From contig UBTF01000012.1 in the NCBI GenBank assembly GCA_900468285.1, positions 186,001-250,000 on the forward strand: 64,000 bases of DNA. Reading direction: 5' to 3'. A program made the position numbers and the translations under genes. This document shows, in pieces, positions 40,164 through 49,283 of the stretch. This DNA is from Hyphomicrobiales bacterium (GTDB taxonomy: Bacteria; Pseudomonadota; Alphaproteobacteria; Rhizobiales; Rhizobiaceae). How positions within the stretch are numbered: position 1 is the first letter of the stretch; the number at the start of each line of letters is the position of its first letter. The notes beneath the pieces are model-generated. The model had not been told where the DNA came from. It worked only from the letters and a program-made list of their open reading frames with translations, and did not search any database.

Positions 40164-40856
40164 TCAAATGACGAGGTCGGCGGGCTTCTGCGCGTTTCCG
40201 GCAAGCCCATGGCAGCGCTCGAACCACTGCAGGGCAACGTCATCTTCCGGCAAATGCACCGAGCCGGAAACTACCTTCAGCCACTGGAATGCGCCAAAGA
40301 CGATGTAGTCGGCAAAGAGCGGCTTCTCCCCACCGATATAAGGCTGGAAGCGCAACATGTGGCGTAACGGCTGGAGTTTGGCAGGAAAGGCAGCAATCGC
40401 CCCCTCCCGGTCCGGAAAAACCTCCTCCAGCGGCTTGTTAAAAAAGGCTTCCCTGGTCTTGCGGAAATGTGCCTGATCGACCGGCGCCAGCATTCCGTAG
40501 ATATCCATGAGAGCGATGGCGCTGACGGCTGGATGGATCGTGGTCTGCGAATAGCCCTCGACCAACCGCGCCATCGCCTTGCCGCCCTCTCCACCGAAAA
40601 GGCTCGGCCGGTCCGGATAGGTCTCCTCCAGATAAAGCGCGATCTTGAAGCTGTCCGAGATCAACCTGTCGCCATCGCGAAGGATCGGAACGGTTTTCGA
40701 GAATTCGTTCTCCACCGTTGGGATTTCTGTAAAGGCGAGCGGCACTTCTTCGAAGTCCAGACCTTTATGGTGCAAGGCCAGAATGACTTTCCAGCAATGC
40801 GGAGAAAAGGGTCGGCTGCGGTCTTCTCCGCTGAGGGAATAGAGAATTCTGGTCAT
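40164..40856 (-). CDS. Glutathione S-transferase family protein
   Basis: 230 residues. Thioredoxin-like N-terminal domain with SPHCWKVILALHHKGL and the cis-Pro in KTVPILRDGDRLISDS, then a helical C-terminal domain. A Cys (in SPHCW) rather than Ser/Tyr at the start of helix 1 suggests an omega- or beta-like GST. The second ATG (40856) has GGAG 9 bases upstream while the first (40865) directly abuts it, so 40856 is preferred. Substrate unknown. Confidence 0.87.
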   Translation of the reverse strand: MTRILYSLSGEDRSRPFSPHCWKVILALHHKGLDFEEVPLAFTEIPTVENEFSKTVPILRDGDRLISDSFKIALYLEETYPDRPSLFGGEGGKAMARLVEGYSQTTIHPAVSAIALMDIYGMLAPVDQAHFRKTREAFFNKPLEEVFPDREGAIAAFPAKLQPLRHMLRFQPYIGGEKPLFADYIVFGAFQWLKVVSGSVHLPEDDVALQWFERCHGLAGNAQKPADLVI

Positions 40857-41015
40857 CTGGCGCATCTCCGAAGGATGGATCTCACGATAAGTGAGGCCAA
40901 GACCGTAGCTCGATCAAATGAAAACAACTGATATCCCCCATCAATGTTCTTGGTGGATCATTTCCTGCTCTGCGCCCCTCTTGCCTTCGCGCCAATCATC
41001 CGCCAAAACCCCGTC

Positions 41016-42899
41016 ATGATTACCATCACCGATGTTTCCGCCCGTATTGCTGGCCGCCTTCTCCTTGACCACGCCAGTGTGTCTCTTCCAACCGGCACGA
41101 AAGCCGGTCTGGTCGGTCGTAATGGTGCGGGCAAGTCCACCCTCTTTCGCATCATCACCGGCGACCTTGGCGCGGAAACGGGTTCTGTCTCGATCCCCAA
41201 GAATGCACGCATGGGACAAGTGGCGCAGGAAGCGCCTGCGACGGAAGAAAGCCTTATCGACATCGTGCTTGCGGCTGACAAGGAACGCGCTGCCCTGATG
41301 CTGGAATCCGAGACGGCCACCGATCCCGGCCGTATCGCCGATATCCAGATGAGGCTGGTCGATATCGACGCCCACTCGGCAGAAGCGCGCGCGTCAAGCA
41401 TTCTGGCTGGTCTCGGTTTCGATCAGGATGCCCAGCTTCGCCCGGCATCTTCGTTCTCCGGTGGTTGGCGTATGCGCGTGGCGCTCGCATCCGTTCTGTT
41501 CGCGGAGCCGGATCTTCTGCTGCTGGACGAGCCGACCAACTATCTCGACCTTGAAGGCACGTTGTGGCTCGAAGATTATATCCGCCGCTACCCCTACACC
41601 GTCATCATCATCAGCCATGATCGCGACCTGCTGAACAACGCGGTTAATTCCATTGTTCATCTCGATCAGAAGAAGCTGACCTTTTATCGCGGCGGATACG
41701 ATCAGTTCGAGCGTCAGAAGGCAGAAGCCGACGAGTTGCAGACGAAGGCCAAGGCCAAGAACGACGCGGCCCGTAAGCATCTCCAGAGCTTCATTGATCG
41801 TTTCAAGGCAAAGGCGTCCAAGGCAAAGCAGGCCCAGAGCCGCGTGAAGGCGCTGGAACGGATGGGAACGGTTTCATCGGTTATCGAAGATCATGTTCAG
41901 CCGATCACCTTTCCCGAGCCGGAAAAGCAGCCCGCCTCACCCATCGTGGCCATCAATGGCGGCGCGGTTGGCTATGAGCCCGGCAAGCCGATCCTCAAGG
42001 GCCTGAACCTGCGCATCGACAATGACGATCGCATCGCCCTTCTCGGCTCGAACGGCAACGGTAAGTCGACCTTCGCCAAGTTCATTTCAGGACGTCTGGC
42101 GCCTGAAAGTGGCGATCTGCGTCTCGCGCCTTCTCTGAAAATCGGCTTTTTCGCCCAGCATCAGCTCGATGACCTTGTACCGGAAGAAAACCCGGTGGAG
42201 CATGTGCGCAAGCTCATGCCACAAGCGCCTGAAGCGAAGGTGCGGGCGCGTGTGGCGCAAATGGGTCTGGCCACCGAGAAGATGGCGACGCCTGCCAAGG
42301 ATCTCTCTGGTGGTGAAAAGGCGCGTCTGTTGATGGGTCTGGCCGCTTTCCACGCGCCCAATCTGCTCATTCTCGACGAACCGACGAACCATCTGGATAT
42401 CGACAGCCGCCGCGCGCTGATTGAGGCACTGAACGATTATGATGGCGCTGTTATTCTGATCTCGCATGATCGCCACCTGATCGAAGCGACAGTGGACCGC
42501 CTGTGGCTCGTCAACAATGGAACCGTCACAACGTTCGAAGGCGATATGGACGAGTACCGGGATCTCATTGTCTCCGCCGGTAAAAAAAAAGAAGAAAAAG
42601 TTGAAATCGTCGTAGACGGCGGGACAAAAGCCGAGCAACGCAAGGCCAATGCCGAAAAGCGTGCATCGCTGGCCCCGCTCAAGAAGAAGATCAACGATCT
42701 CGAGGCTTTGACCGCAAAGCTTGAGAAGCTGATTCAAGCGCTTGATAAGGAGCTTGGGGACCCTGCACTGTACGAAAAGGCGCCAGCCAAGGCAGCCCTG
42801 AAGGTGAAGGAGCGCGGCGAAGCCGCCAGCAAGCTGGCCGACGCCGAAGAGCAATGGCTTCTTCTTTCCAGCGAGTATGAAGAGGCTATGGCAAGCTGA
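41016..42899 (+). CDS. ABC-F family ATPase (Uup/YheS-like)
   Basis: 627 residues with two ABC cassettes and no membrane segments. Walker A GRNGAGKST near 33-41 and GSNGNGKST near 345; signatures SFSGGWRMR and LSGGEKARL; Walker B LLLLDEPTNYLD and LLILDEPTNHLD. A linker rich in Lys/Ala helices joins them (about 235-310), and a Lys-rich coiled-coil tail (about 530-625) resembles the Uup/YheS C-terminal DNA- or ribosome-binding domain. ABC-F proteins act on stalled ribosomes. The ATG at 41016 is chosen over a longer start with a non-conserved N-terminus. A terminator follows. Confidence 0.92.
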   Translation: MITITDVSARIAGRLLLDHASVSLPTGTKAGLVGRNGAGKSTLFRIITGDLGAETGSVSIPKNARMGQVAQEAPATEESLIDIVLAADKERAALMLESETATDPGRIADIQMRLVDIDAHSAEARASSILAGLGFDQDAQLRPASSFSGGWRMRVALASVLFAEPDLLLLDEPTNYLDLEGTLWLEDYIRRYPYTVIIISHDRDLLNNAVNSIVHLDQKKLTFYRGGYDQFERQKAEADELQTKAKAKNDAARKHLQSFIDRFKAKASKAKQAQSRVKALERMGTVSSVIEDHVQPITFPEPEKQPASPIVAINGGAVGYEPGKPILKGLNLRIDNDDRIALLGSNGNGKSTFAKFISGRLAPESGDLRLAPSLKIGFFAQHQLDDLVPEENPVEHVRKLMPQAPEAKVRARVAQMGLATEKMATPAKDLSGGEKARLLMGLAAFHAPNLLILDEPTNHLDIDSRRALIEALNDYDGAVILISHDRHLIEATVDRLWLVNNGTVTTFEGDMDEYRDLIVSAGKKKEEKVEIVVDGGTKAEQRKANAEKRASLAPLKKKINDLEALTAKLEKLIQALDKELGDPALYEKAPAKAALKVKERGEAASKLADAEEQWLLLSSEYEEAMAS

Positions 42900-42927
42900 G
42901 GCATTCGAGTTTTGAGCGTGAAAAGAT

Positions 42928-42954
42928 AAGGCGGCACAAGTGCCGCCTTTTTTA
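42928..42954 (+). terminator. Rho-independent terminator of the ABC-F gene
   Basis: Arms AAGGCGGCAC (42928-42937) and GTGCCGCCTT (42940-42949) with a tight loop, followed by TTTTTATT. Confidence 0.9.
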
Positions 42955-43066
42955 TTGAAGTTATGGTCCTGCGCATTCGCTGGCAGAAGAACTCTATGGC
43001 ATCTTTTGACAGCGGCAGTGCGCGGAAGGCGGCTTGAACCGCCGCCTCCCCTTTGTGAAGGTGAGA

Positions 43067-46021
43067 TCAGAATTTCACGCGGAACTTTGCGTTCGCGCCG
43101 TGATCGTAGGCATTCGAACCGACTTGGCCATTGTAGCTGACGCTGATGGTCGAAGATGGCGTCACGGTGAAGTCTACACCGGCTTCAAGCAGAGCCGTGT
43201 TGCGATCAACCGGCGTGCTGCTGACGGAGAAGCTGTCACCGCTTGCAAAGCGTGCCGTCGAGACAGGATTGACGTCGCCATAGGCATGCATCCAGCCTAC
43301 CGTGCCCCGCACAACCGAAGCAACGCTGCCCAGTTCGAAGTCCTTCGACGCACGAAGGCCAGCTGTGGTGTAGGTGGTGTTCATCGTGGATGAGGCGACT
43401 GTGAGAGCCGCGTTGCCGCCGGTTTCGCTGAAGCCATCGGTCTTCATGCGGGTATGTGCTAGCGATGCGAAGGGCTCCAGTGCCGACTTGCCGAGGTCAA
43501 CGCGATAGGCCAGTTCGCCATAGGCATTGAGGCTGGAGGCGTCATAGTCGCCTTGCAGCGTCTGGCCGAGAACAGGCACATTTCGCGTGGTGCTGACATC
43601 ATGCCAGGTGTAGTTCATGCCGGTGCGGAACGAGACAGCGCCCCATTTCGTGCCGGCATAGCTTCCCAGATGATAGTTGGTGCTGTTGCCATCGCTGTTT
43701 TCGCTGTCGAAGAACGAGCGGCTGTACCCACCGAGCAAGCCGACCCGCCAGTCTTTTCCAAGACCGACGTCACCACCCACCAGCACACCGCCGTTCGAAA
43801 CGTCGGTATCGCTTGCGCCGTCGGTACCGTCTACCTTACCCCAGGAGCCGAAGCCGTTGATCCATGTTGCAAAGCGATCGGTATCGAAGGTCTTCTTCGG
43901 CTCGAAGGCCGCAAAGCGCTCATCCTTGACGGGCTCTTTCTTCTCCTCGGCATAGCCGAGCGCCATGGAGGACGGAGCCGCCACTCCGTCCGTGACCGCG
44001 CGAACGCGGCCATTCAGCGCCGTGTTGACGGCGCGATTGGTCTGGGTGAAAGCACCCTGCGCCGTGGCATACACATCGCCGGAAAGCTGCTCATAGGCTT
44101 CCTGCGCTTGGTCTACATCGAGATTCAGAAGGCTGTTGTAAAGCGCAAGCGAGGCACTTCCAGTCGTCCGGTCAAGACTATCCAGCGCTGACGCGAGCGA
44201 ACGCTGATTGGCATTTTTTGCGATCGGGGTGAAAACGTCGTTATCGTTCCCATCATCCGGAACTGGACCGGTCCCGGCACCAGTGTCGCTACCATCACCG
44301 CCACTGGAACCGGAATCGCCCGACCCGGCGCCACCACCAGTATCGCCAGCGTCGTTGGACTTTAACGCGACGCGGAGGTAGACATTTTTACCGTCATCTT
44401 CAGTGTATGTTTGGACATCGAGGAACGCTGAGTTGTTCACGACCTGGCTGAATCCGCCCGTGTCGTTGCTGCCAGCGGTCATGATCTTGTATATCTGCGT
44501 ATCATGATAATCAGTCTGACTATCCAGAGCCGCGACCCTTACGACCGCCCCGCTATCAATCGTCAACTTTCCGGTGACATCTACTCGGTCGCTGATTGCC
44601 AGAGTCGAGTTGGCCTCTATCTCGCTGCTGAGGTCTACCGCATATGTTGTGTTGCTTGCCAGCTCGAGATCACCGTCAATCGTCAATGTACCGATTGGAC
44701 TGAGAGAACCTCTGGTCTGATTATTCGCTGTATGCAGGCCCGGAGAGAGCGTGCTGCCGCCCCACAAAGTGGTGTCTCCAACGGTACCTGTGCCACCCAG
44801 TGTGCCTCCAGTATTTACTCCAACCGTGCCACCCAACTCTCCGGTTACATCGAGCGTGCCGCCACCAATGTTAGTGGTACCCGTGAACAGCGATCCGTCG
44901 CTGGATAGTTTCGTGATCCCGGCATAATGGTAAATCTGACCGGGGCCCTTGATATCTGACGAGAATTCGTAGTTCGTATCCGTATGATTGAAATTGAGCT
45001 GACCGCCCGGTGAGCTGAACACTAGTTCTTCAGCCAGAAGCTGACCGGCAGCGACCGCGGGCGAATTCATGGCGCCGCCGATATTCACAACGCCCCCGCG
45101 GGAACCTGAGTCTACCGTAATCGTGCCGTCATAGAGGCCTGTATTACTGTCAACAGCTCCGACCGTGACCTGCCCATCATTGGCGATTGTCAGCGTTCCG
45201 CTACCCCCACCACCAACGGTCAAGCCAGATGTGTTATGCCAGGCGGAGCCGGCTCCGGTGACAGTCACAGTGCCAGTTCCGTATAAGGTGGACATCATGG
45301 TAAAAATAACGCCACCCACAAGGCCCTCGCCACTGCTGACCACGCCGCCGCCTTCGACAAGAAGCGTACCGATGCCACCGTGACCAACCGTGAGGGAGTT
45401 GGTGACGTCAAATGTCGAACCCGCACCCGACACGGTCATCGAGCTTTCACCGCTTTGACCTGCTATGTAAGCATAGGAGGAGCTTGCATCAGCCCCATTC
45501 TCGACCGTAAACGAAGCGTTCCCTTGATCGCCGACGATGAGGTCATAGGTCGCATCAAGAGAAGAGCCATCACCAGATACATTCACCGCGGCAGCACTAC
45601 CGTCATATGTCGCCATACTAATACTGCTGCCTTTGAACTGGCCGCCATCCTCGACCGCCAACAAACCGTTTCCAAATTGACCGACATTGACGTTATTGAC
45701 CGATGTTAACTTGGCACCTTGGGTCAATGTCACCGAGCCAATCGCACCTGCTTGCGAGCCAATTGACGTCGCACCGAATTGAACATTTGCTCCATCATTG
45801 ATCGTCAGGTCTGCTCTGGACGTGTAGCCGACATAGAGGTTTTCGCTACTCCGATCCGCGCTGCTATCAATGGTGGCTATCCCGGTATTATAGGTCTCGT
45901 CCGCCAGCACAGACTGCGGCATGGTCAACAAAACCGTGGAAGCCAAAAGCATTGCCCGCTTCATGGCGCGTGTCTTTTTGTCCTGCGCCTGATTTCCTGG
46001 CGTCGTCACAGTGTAGAACAT
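43067..46021 (-). CDS. Type V autotransporter adhesin-like protein
   Basis: 984 residues. An extended signal peptide (cleaved near QSVLADE, about residue 41) leads into a passenger of beta-helix repeats (about 45-560) made of units such as VTVTGAGSAWHNTSGLTVG and GGTLDVTGELGGT. A Gly/Ser/Asp-rich linker (about 565-605) precedes the translocator barrel (about 700-984), ending FRVKF. The barrel and terminal Phe fit BAM-assembled autotransporters of Brucella/Agrobacterium type. A surface-attachment role is inferred. Start: ATG at 46021 with GGGGG upstream, or ATG 19 codons later. A 235-base gap with GTAAC repeats lies upstream. Confidence 0.9.
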   Translation of the reverse strand: MFYTVTTPGNQAQDKKTRAMKRAMLLASTVLLTMPQSVLADETYNTGIATIDSSADRSSENLYVGYTSRADLTINDGANVQFGATSIGSQAGAIGSVTLTQGAKLTSVNNVNVGQFGNGLLAVEDGGQFKGSSISMATYDGSAAAVNVSGDGSSLDATYDLIVGDQGNASFTVENGADASSSYAYIAGQSGESSMTVSGAGSTFDVTNSLTVGHGGIGTLLVEGGGVVSSGEGLVGGVIFTMMSTLYGTGTVTVTGAGSAWHNTSGLTVGGGGSGTLTIANDGQVTVGAVDSNTGLYDGTITVDSGSRGGVVNIGGAMNSPAVAAGQLLAEELVFSSPGGQLNFNHTDTNYEFSSDIKGPGQIYHYAGITKLSSDGSLFTGTTNIGGGTLDVTGELGGTVGVNTGGTLGGTGTVGDTTLWGGSTLSPGLHTANNQTRGSLSPIGTLTIDGDLELASNTTYAVDLSSEIEANSTLAISDRVDVTGKLTIDSGAVVRVAALDSQTDYHDTQIYKIMTAGSNDTGGFSQVVNNSAFLDVQTYTEDDGKNVYLRVALKSNDAGDTGGGAGSGDSGSSGGDGSDTGAGTGPVPDDGNDNDVFTPIAKNANQRSLASALDSLDRTTGSASLALYNSLLNLDVDQAQEAYEQLSGDVYATAQGAFTQTNRAVNTALNGRVRAVTDGVAAPSSMALGYAEEKKEPVKDERFAAFEPKKTFDTDRFATWINGFGSWGKVDGTDGASDTDVSNGGVLVGGDVGLGKDWRVGLLGGYSRSFFDSENSDGNSTNYHLGSYAGTKWGAVSFRTGMNYTWHDVSTTRNVPVLGQTLQGDYDASSLNAYGELAYRVDLGKSALEPFASLAHTRMKTDGFSETGGNAALTVASSTMNTTYTTAGLRASKDFELGSVASVVRGTVGWMHAYGDVNPVSTARFASGDSFSVSSTPVDRNTALLEAGVDFTVTPSSTISVSYNGQVGSNAYDHGANAKFRVKF

Positions 46022-46094
46022 CCATTACCCCCGAATTCCAAAATTTATGGTTGCGGCCCGCATTGTGCGAATCCTGCCGCGCCTGTTCCGGAAA

Positions 46095-46164
46095 GTAACC
46101 AAAGAGTTGAAATGGCGTAAGTTTTTCTATGTAACAGATGTATCTGAACGTAACGCCAGGTAAC
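46095..46164. promoter_or_regulatory. GTAAC repeat cluster upstream of the autotransporter
   Basis: GTAAC occurs at 46095, 46131, 46150 and 46160 on the plus strand, the last two 10 bp apart. Direct repeats with 10-bp spacing are typical of OmpR-type regulators. The cluster lies 74-143 bases upstream of the autotransporter ATG, where regulators could bind. No proven site. Confidence 0.3.
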
Positions 46165-46256
46165 AAAAACTGTGACCTGCAGGCAACATTCCGACAAGAA
46201 GTGAATAGCGAAACATTCTTACATTCTGAAGCATATGAAGACGCGACACAGAGCCA

Positions 46257-48299
46257 TCATGGGGCCATTGCGATCGGCAGAATCATGCTGATCGTCGTTC
46301 CCTGACCCTCGTTGCTTTGCACCTCCACTCGCCCGGAATGCGCGACACAGATTTTCTCAACAAGGAACAGGCCCAGACCCGAGCCTTCAATGGTGCCTGC
46401 ATTTGCACCACGTCTGGCATTTTCAAAGATATGGGGCAGATCGCCAGCGGGAATGCCGATGCCATGATCCCGGACCTCAACGACAATCTCATTCTTGATG
46501 TGCCTGAGGGACAAACAGATGGAAGACTGAGCGTCTGGGGGGCTGTATTTCAGCGCATTTTCCAAGAGATTTACTATGGCAAGTGCCAGCATGTCGGCAT
46601 CTGCGGCCAGCGTCACCGCCGCCACCTCATCAGGTGTATCCACAATCAGTTGCGGGTCATTGAGTAGATCTCTGGTTCGCTGGAGTGCGGAAGCGACGAC
46701 GACCCCGATCGCAACCTTCGCCAGCTTGGGCCGGTATGAAGCGCCCTGCAGGCGACTGCGCGATAGATTGACTTCCAATATTTCCGCCAGACGCGCCACC
46801 GCGCGGCGTATGCGCGAGATCCGCGTCAGATTTGCCTGATCGATATTCTCTAAAGTGACTGCCATGGCATCGATATTTGACCGTACCGATGCCAGCGGCG
46901 TGCGGTACTGGTGTGAGACGACTTCCAGAAACCTGACTTGGCGCAGTTGCGATTCCATCTCTGACTGTAGCGCCTCCTCTGCCCGTTTGCGTGCTACCAC
47001 CAGTTCACGCGTCCGCTCCTCTACCAACCGCGTGGCGGCATGTTCCGCTTCCTGTGCCATTCGAAGTGCCTGCGCCTGCATGGCAAGGTTGAGCGTTTCG
47101 GCGGCACGCAGACGACTGGCGACCGCGCCGGTAAAAAAGAGCACCTGAAGAAGCGCCATGATTCCGTAAATATTGAATGTCCACTCCGGTAGCCAACTCG
47201 CACCCATACGCTGCATGATGCCGATGCTGGAACCAAGGCCGACGAGCGTGCAGGCAATGGCCGTCAGCTTGCTCGCCCGATCATTCTGGTTAACCTGCCG
47301 CCACCCCAGCGCCATTGTCATCAATGCACCGAGGATGGACGTGACCGAGCCGTATGGACCGAACATGATCGTCTGCCCGAAAAGAGCAAACCCGACGCCG
47401 ATAACGCCGATCACCGCGACTGCCAGAAAAATTGGGTAGAACGCCTTTTCACGACGCGGGATATCGAGGATGTGCGCATAGGCCAGAGCGTGCGCCGTCA
47501 GACCCGCCCAGGCGTTTACCCCGAGAAACCTGTCATTCCAGAAGCCATTGCCGGGAAAAATGAAGACAGTGCTCAGCCCAAGATTGCCGAGATAGACAAG
47601 GATGACGTTCAGCGTCGATACCGCAAGCAGGATATATCCGACTTTTCGATCAAAGTAATAAAAGACGAGCTGTGTCAGCAACAGTATGGACATGCCACCG
47701 AACCACAGCCCTAGCGCCAAACCTTCTGCCAAACGCCTGACCCCGATGCTCTCCAGCGGTTCGAGTTTCATGCTGATCTGTGTGAAGGAAGACTCGTTGT
47801 GCAGACGGACATAGACATACGTCGCTCGCCCGGGAAGGAGCGGGATTTTCACGGCTGGGGCGATGGGAGACAAACCATCCCGCTGCAGCGTCCGGTGATC
47901 GCCGAAGGAAAAGTGCTGGAATTGGTCGGCGCGATCATGGTGCCCGGGATACGAAATGTGGGCATCAATGAAATTGAGAAAATTGGGCGCCATGGATAAA
48001 AGCGCGTCTGTTTCCTCGGTACCGAGAACCTCGAACTTCAGCCAATACACTTTTCTAGTGTATCCCATGTTCGCCGTCTTCCCCGGCAAGGGCGCGAATT
48101 TTGACTGCCACTCCTTTTTCAAGACATCATCGAGTTGGAGACGGCCACTCTCGTCAGTCAGAACCGAGAGATGACCATCCAGAGCCGGCAATTCGCCAGC
48201 AACAGCAGGGACGTACGAAAAGCACAAAAGGAAAAAGACGAGTGCCGCAGGCACAGAGGCTGCAGCCAAACGCCGATAAAACCGCACGCACGACGACAT
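46257..48299 (-). CDS. 7TMR-DISM sensor histidine kinase
   Basis: A sensor kinase. From the ATG at 48299 it has 680 residues: signal peptide to about 33 (SYVPAVAGE), a periplasmic 7TMR-DISM extracellular domain (about 35-185), seven membrane segments (about 190-395), a coiled-coil linker, HisKA with SHQYRTPL near 470, and an HATPase domain with NLLENALKYSP, DHGIGIP and GSGLGLFLVEKI. Gln follows the phospho-His where Glu/Asp is usual. In-frame ATGs at 48353 and 48404 could extend the N-terminus; the one at 48299 puts the signal peptide next to the start. Divergent from the response regulator, so they form a likely two-component pair. Confidence 0.88.
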   Translation of the reverse strand: MSSCVRFYRRLAAASVPAALVFFLLCFSYVPAVAGELPALDGHLSVLTDESGRLQLDDVLKKEWQSKFAPLPGKTANMGYTRKVYWLKFEVLGTEETDALLSMAPNFLNFIDAHISYPGHHDRADQFQHFSFGDHRTLQRDGLSPIAPAVKIPLLPGRATYVYVRLHNESSFTQISMKLEPLESIGVRRLAEGLALGLWFGGMSILLLTQLVFYYFDRKVGYILLAVSTLNVILVYLGNLGLSTVFIFPGNGFWNDRFLGVNAWAGLTAHALAYAHILDIPRREKAFYPIFLAVAVIGVIGVGFALFGQTIMFGPYGSVTSILGALMTMALGWRQVNQNDRASKLTAIACTLVGLGSSIGIMQRMGASWLPEWTFNIYGIMALLQVLFFTGAVASRLRAAETLNLAMQAQALRMAQEAEHAATRLVEERTRELVVARKRAEEALQSEMESQLRQVRFLEVVSHQYRTPLASVRSNIDAMAVTLENIDQANLTRISRIRRAVARLAEILEVNLSRSRLQGASYRPKLAKVAIGVVVASALQRTRDLLNDPQLIVDTPDEVAAVTLAADADMLALAIVNLLENALKYSPPDAQSSICLSLRHIKNEIVVEVRDHGIGIPAGDLPHIFENARRGANAGTIEGSGLGLFLVEKICVAHSGRVEVQSNEGQGTTISMILPIAMAP

Positions 48300-48369
48300 C
48301 CGGGGGTCGCATCGCCTGCCGCCAAGCGCAACCAGAGGAAAATTAAGTCTCATCGAAAAATAAATATTA

Positions 48370-48480
48370 GTGAAATAATATTCACAATCTAAAGTATAAA
48401 TCACAATAAACCAGTATTAATTTGCCATCGGAATCAATATAGACATAATATTGCAAGATCGAAAATGATGGCAAATACTG
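48370..48480. promoter_or_regulatory. Nested inverted repeats between kinase and regulator genes
   Basis: Three nested or adjacent inverted repeats: GTGAA-N6-TTCAC (48370-48385); CAGTATT-AATT-TGCCATC (48412-48429) against GATGGCAAATACTG (48467-48480), a 14-base complement with a 4-base insertion; and inside it CAATAT (48435-48440) against ATATTG (48448-48453). The right arm ends at the base before the regulator ATG. The block is AT-rich and could be a dual promoter/operator or an RNA structure. Confidence 0.45.
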
Positions 48481-49197
48481 ATGCACGCTTATTTGAAGCC
48501 TCACCTCGTCGTGGTTGAGGATGATACGGACCTGAGAAAAAGCTTATCGGAATATATGCAACTTCGGGGCTTCGAGGTTTTCGAGGCAGCCAGCGGGCTT
48601 GAATTCCACGACATCGTGAAAAGCAAACAGGTGGACGTCGCTGTTCTGGATGTCAATCTTCCCGATGTGAGCGGCCTTGACCTTGCCCGTTTTCTCTCCA
48701 ACAGGGACGACGTAGGCATCATTATGCTGACTGCGCTAAACGGCAGAGAGGACAGACGCCTCGGCTATGATGGCGGTGCTGATCTCTATTTCACTAAACC
48801 GTTTGACAGTGAAGAACTCGCGCTGGCGGCCACAAACCTGGTCAAGCGCATCCGGCGCAGGGAAAGACCCGCAACCAAGCTTAGCCCAAACGAAAACCGT
48901 AATTGGCTTCTCGACCGAAAAAGACAGACACTGTCTTCGCCTGAGGGGACAGAGGTATCGCTGTCCGGCAAAGAAGTCCTTTTGATCGAGTTTCTGGCAC
49001 GTCATTCCGAACCGACCGTGCCGCGCATTGAGATGCTCAGGCTTTTCGATCCCGGTAACAATGACCCATTCAGCCGACGTCTGGACATGGCATTCGGACG
49101 GTTGCGAAGCAAGGCTTCCCATGCGGGCATGGATCTGCCAGTGCAAGTCATCCGCGGCATCGGCTTGAGACGTCTGGAGATTATCCAGGTCGTTTGA
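48481..49197 (+). CDS. OmpR-family response regulator
   Basis: 238 residues: a receiver domain (acidic pair Glu13/Asp14 in VVEDDTDL, phospho-acceptor Asp57 in VLDVNLPD, Thr in MLTALN, Lys in FTKPF) and a winged-helix DNA-binding domain (about 140-235) with LSGKEVLLIEFL and MAFGRLRSKA. Divergent from the sensor kinase, which probably phosphorylates it. A weak Shine-Dalgarno suggests leader control, and the upstream inverted repeat reaches the start codon. The autotransporter is a plausible target, being adjacent to the kinase gene. Confidence 0.9.
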   Translation: MHAYLKPHLVVVEDDTDLRKSLSEYMQLRGFEVFEAASGLEFHDIVKSKQVDVAVLDVNLPDVSGLDLARFLSNRDDVGIIMLTALNGREDRRLGYDGGADLYFTKPFDSEELALAATNLVKRIRRRERPATKLSPNENRNWLLDRKRQTLSSPEGTEVSLSGKEVLLIEFLARHSEPTVPRIEMLRLFDPGNNDPFSRRLDMAFGRLRSKASHAGMDLPVQVIRGIGLRRLEIIQVV

Positions 49198-49212
49198 CTG
49201 ACGGAAGAGCCA

Positions 49213-49231
49213 GTAACTTTGAATTAACCAT
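49213..49231 (+). promoter_or_regulatory. CtrA-like box upstream of the deacetylase gene
   Basis: GTAA-N7-TTAACCAT (49213-49231) differs from the CtrA consensus TTAA-N7-TTAA by one base and contains the alphaproteobacterial CtrA half-site TTAACCAT. It sits about 55 bases before the deacetylase ATG. Unproven. Confidence 0.3.
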
Positions 49232-49283
49232 AATAGGAGAAAGCTCCAAAGCAACGTCACACTGATTTGCCTGGGCTTTCTAC

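Noticed and set aside
43553-44191. Plus-strand frames opposite the autotransporter
   Set aside because: The minus strand has a full autotransporter with signal peptide, repeats and barrel; plus frames are shadows.
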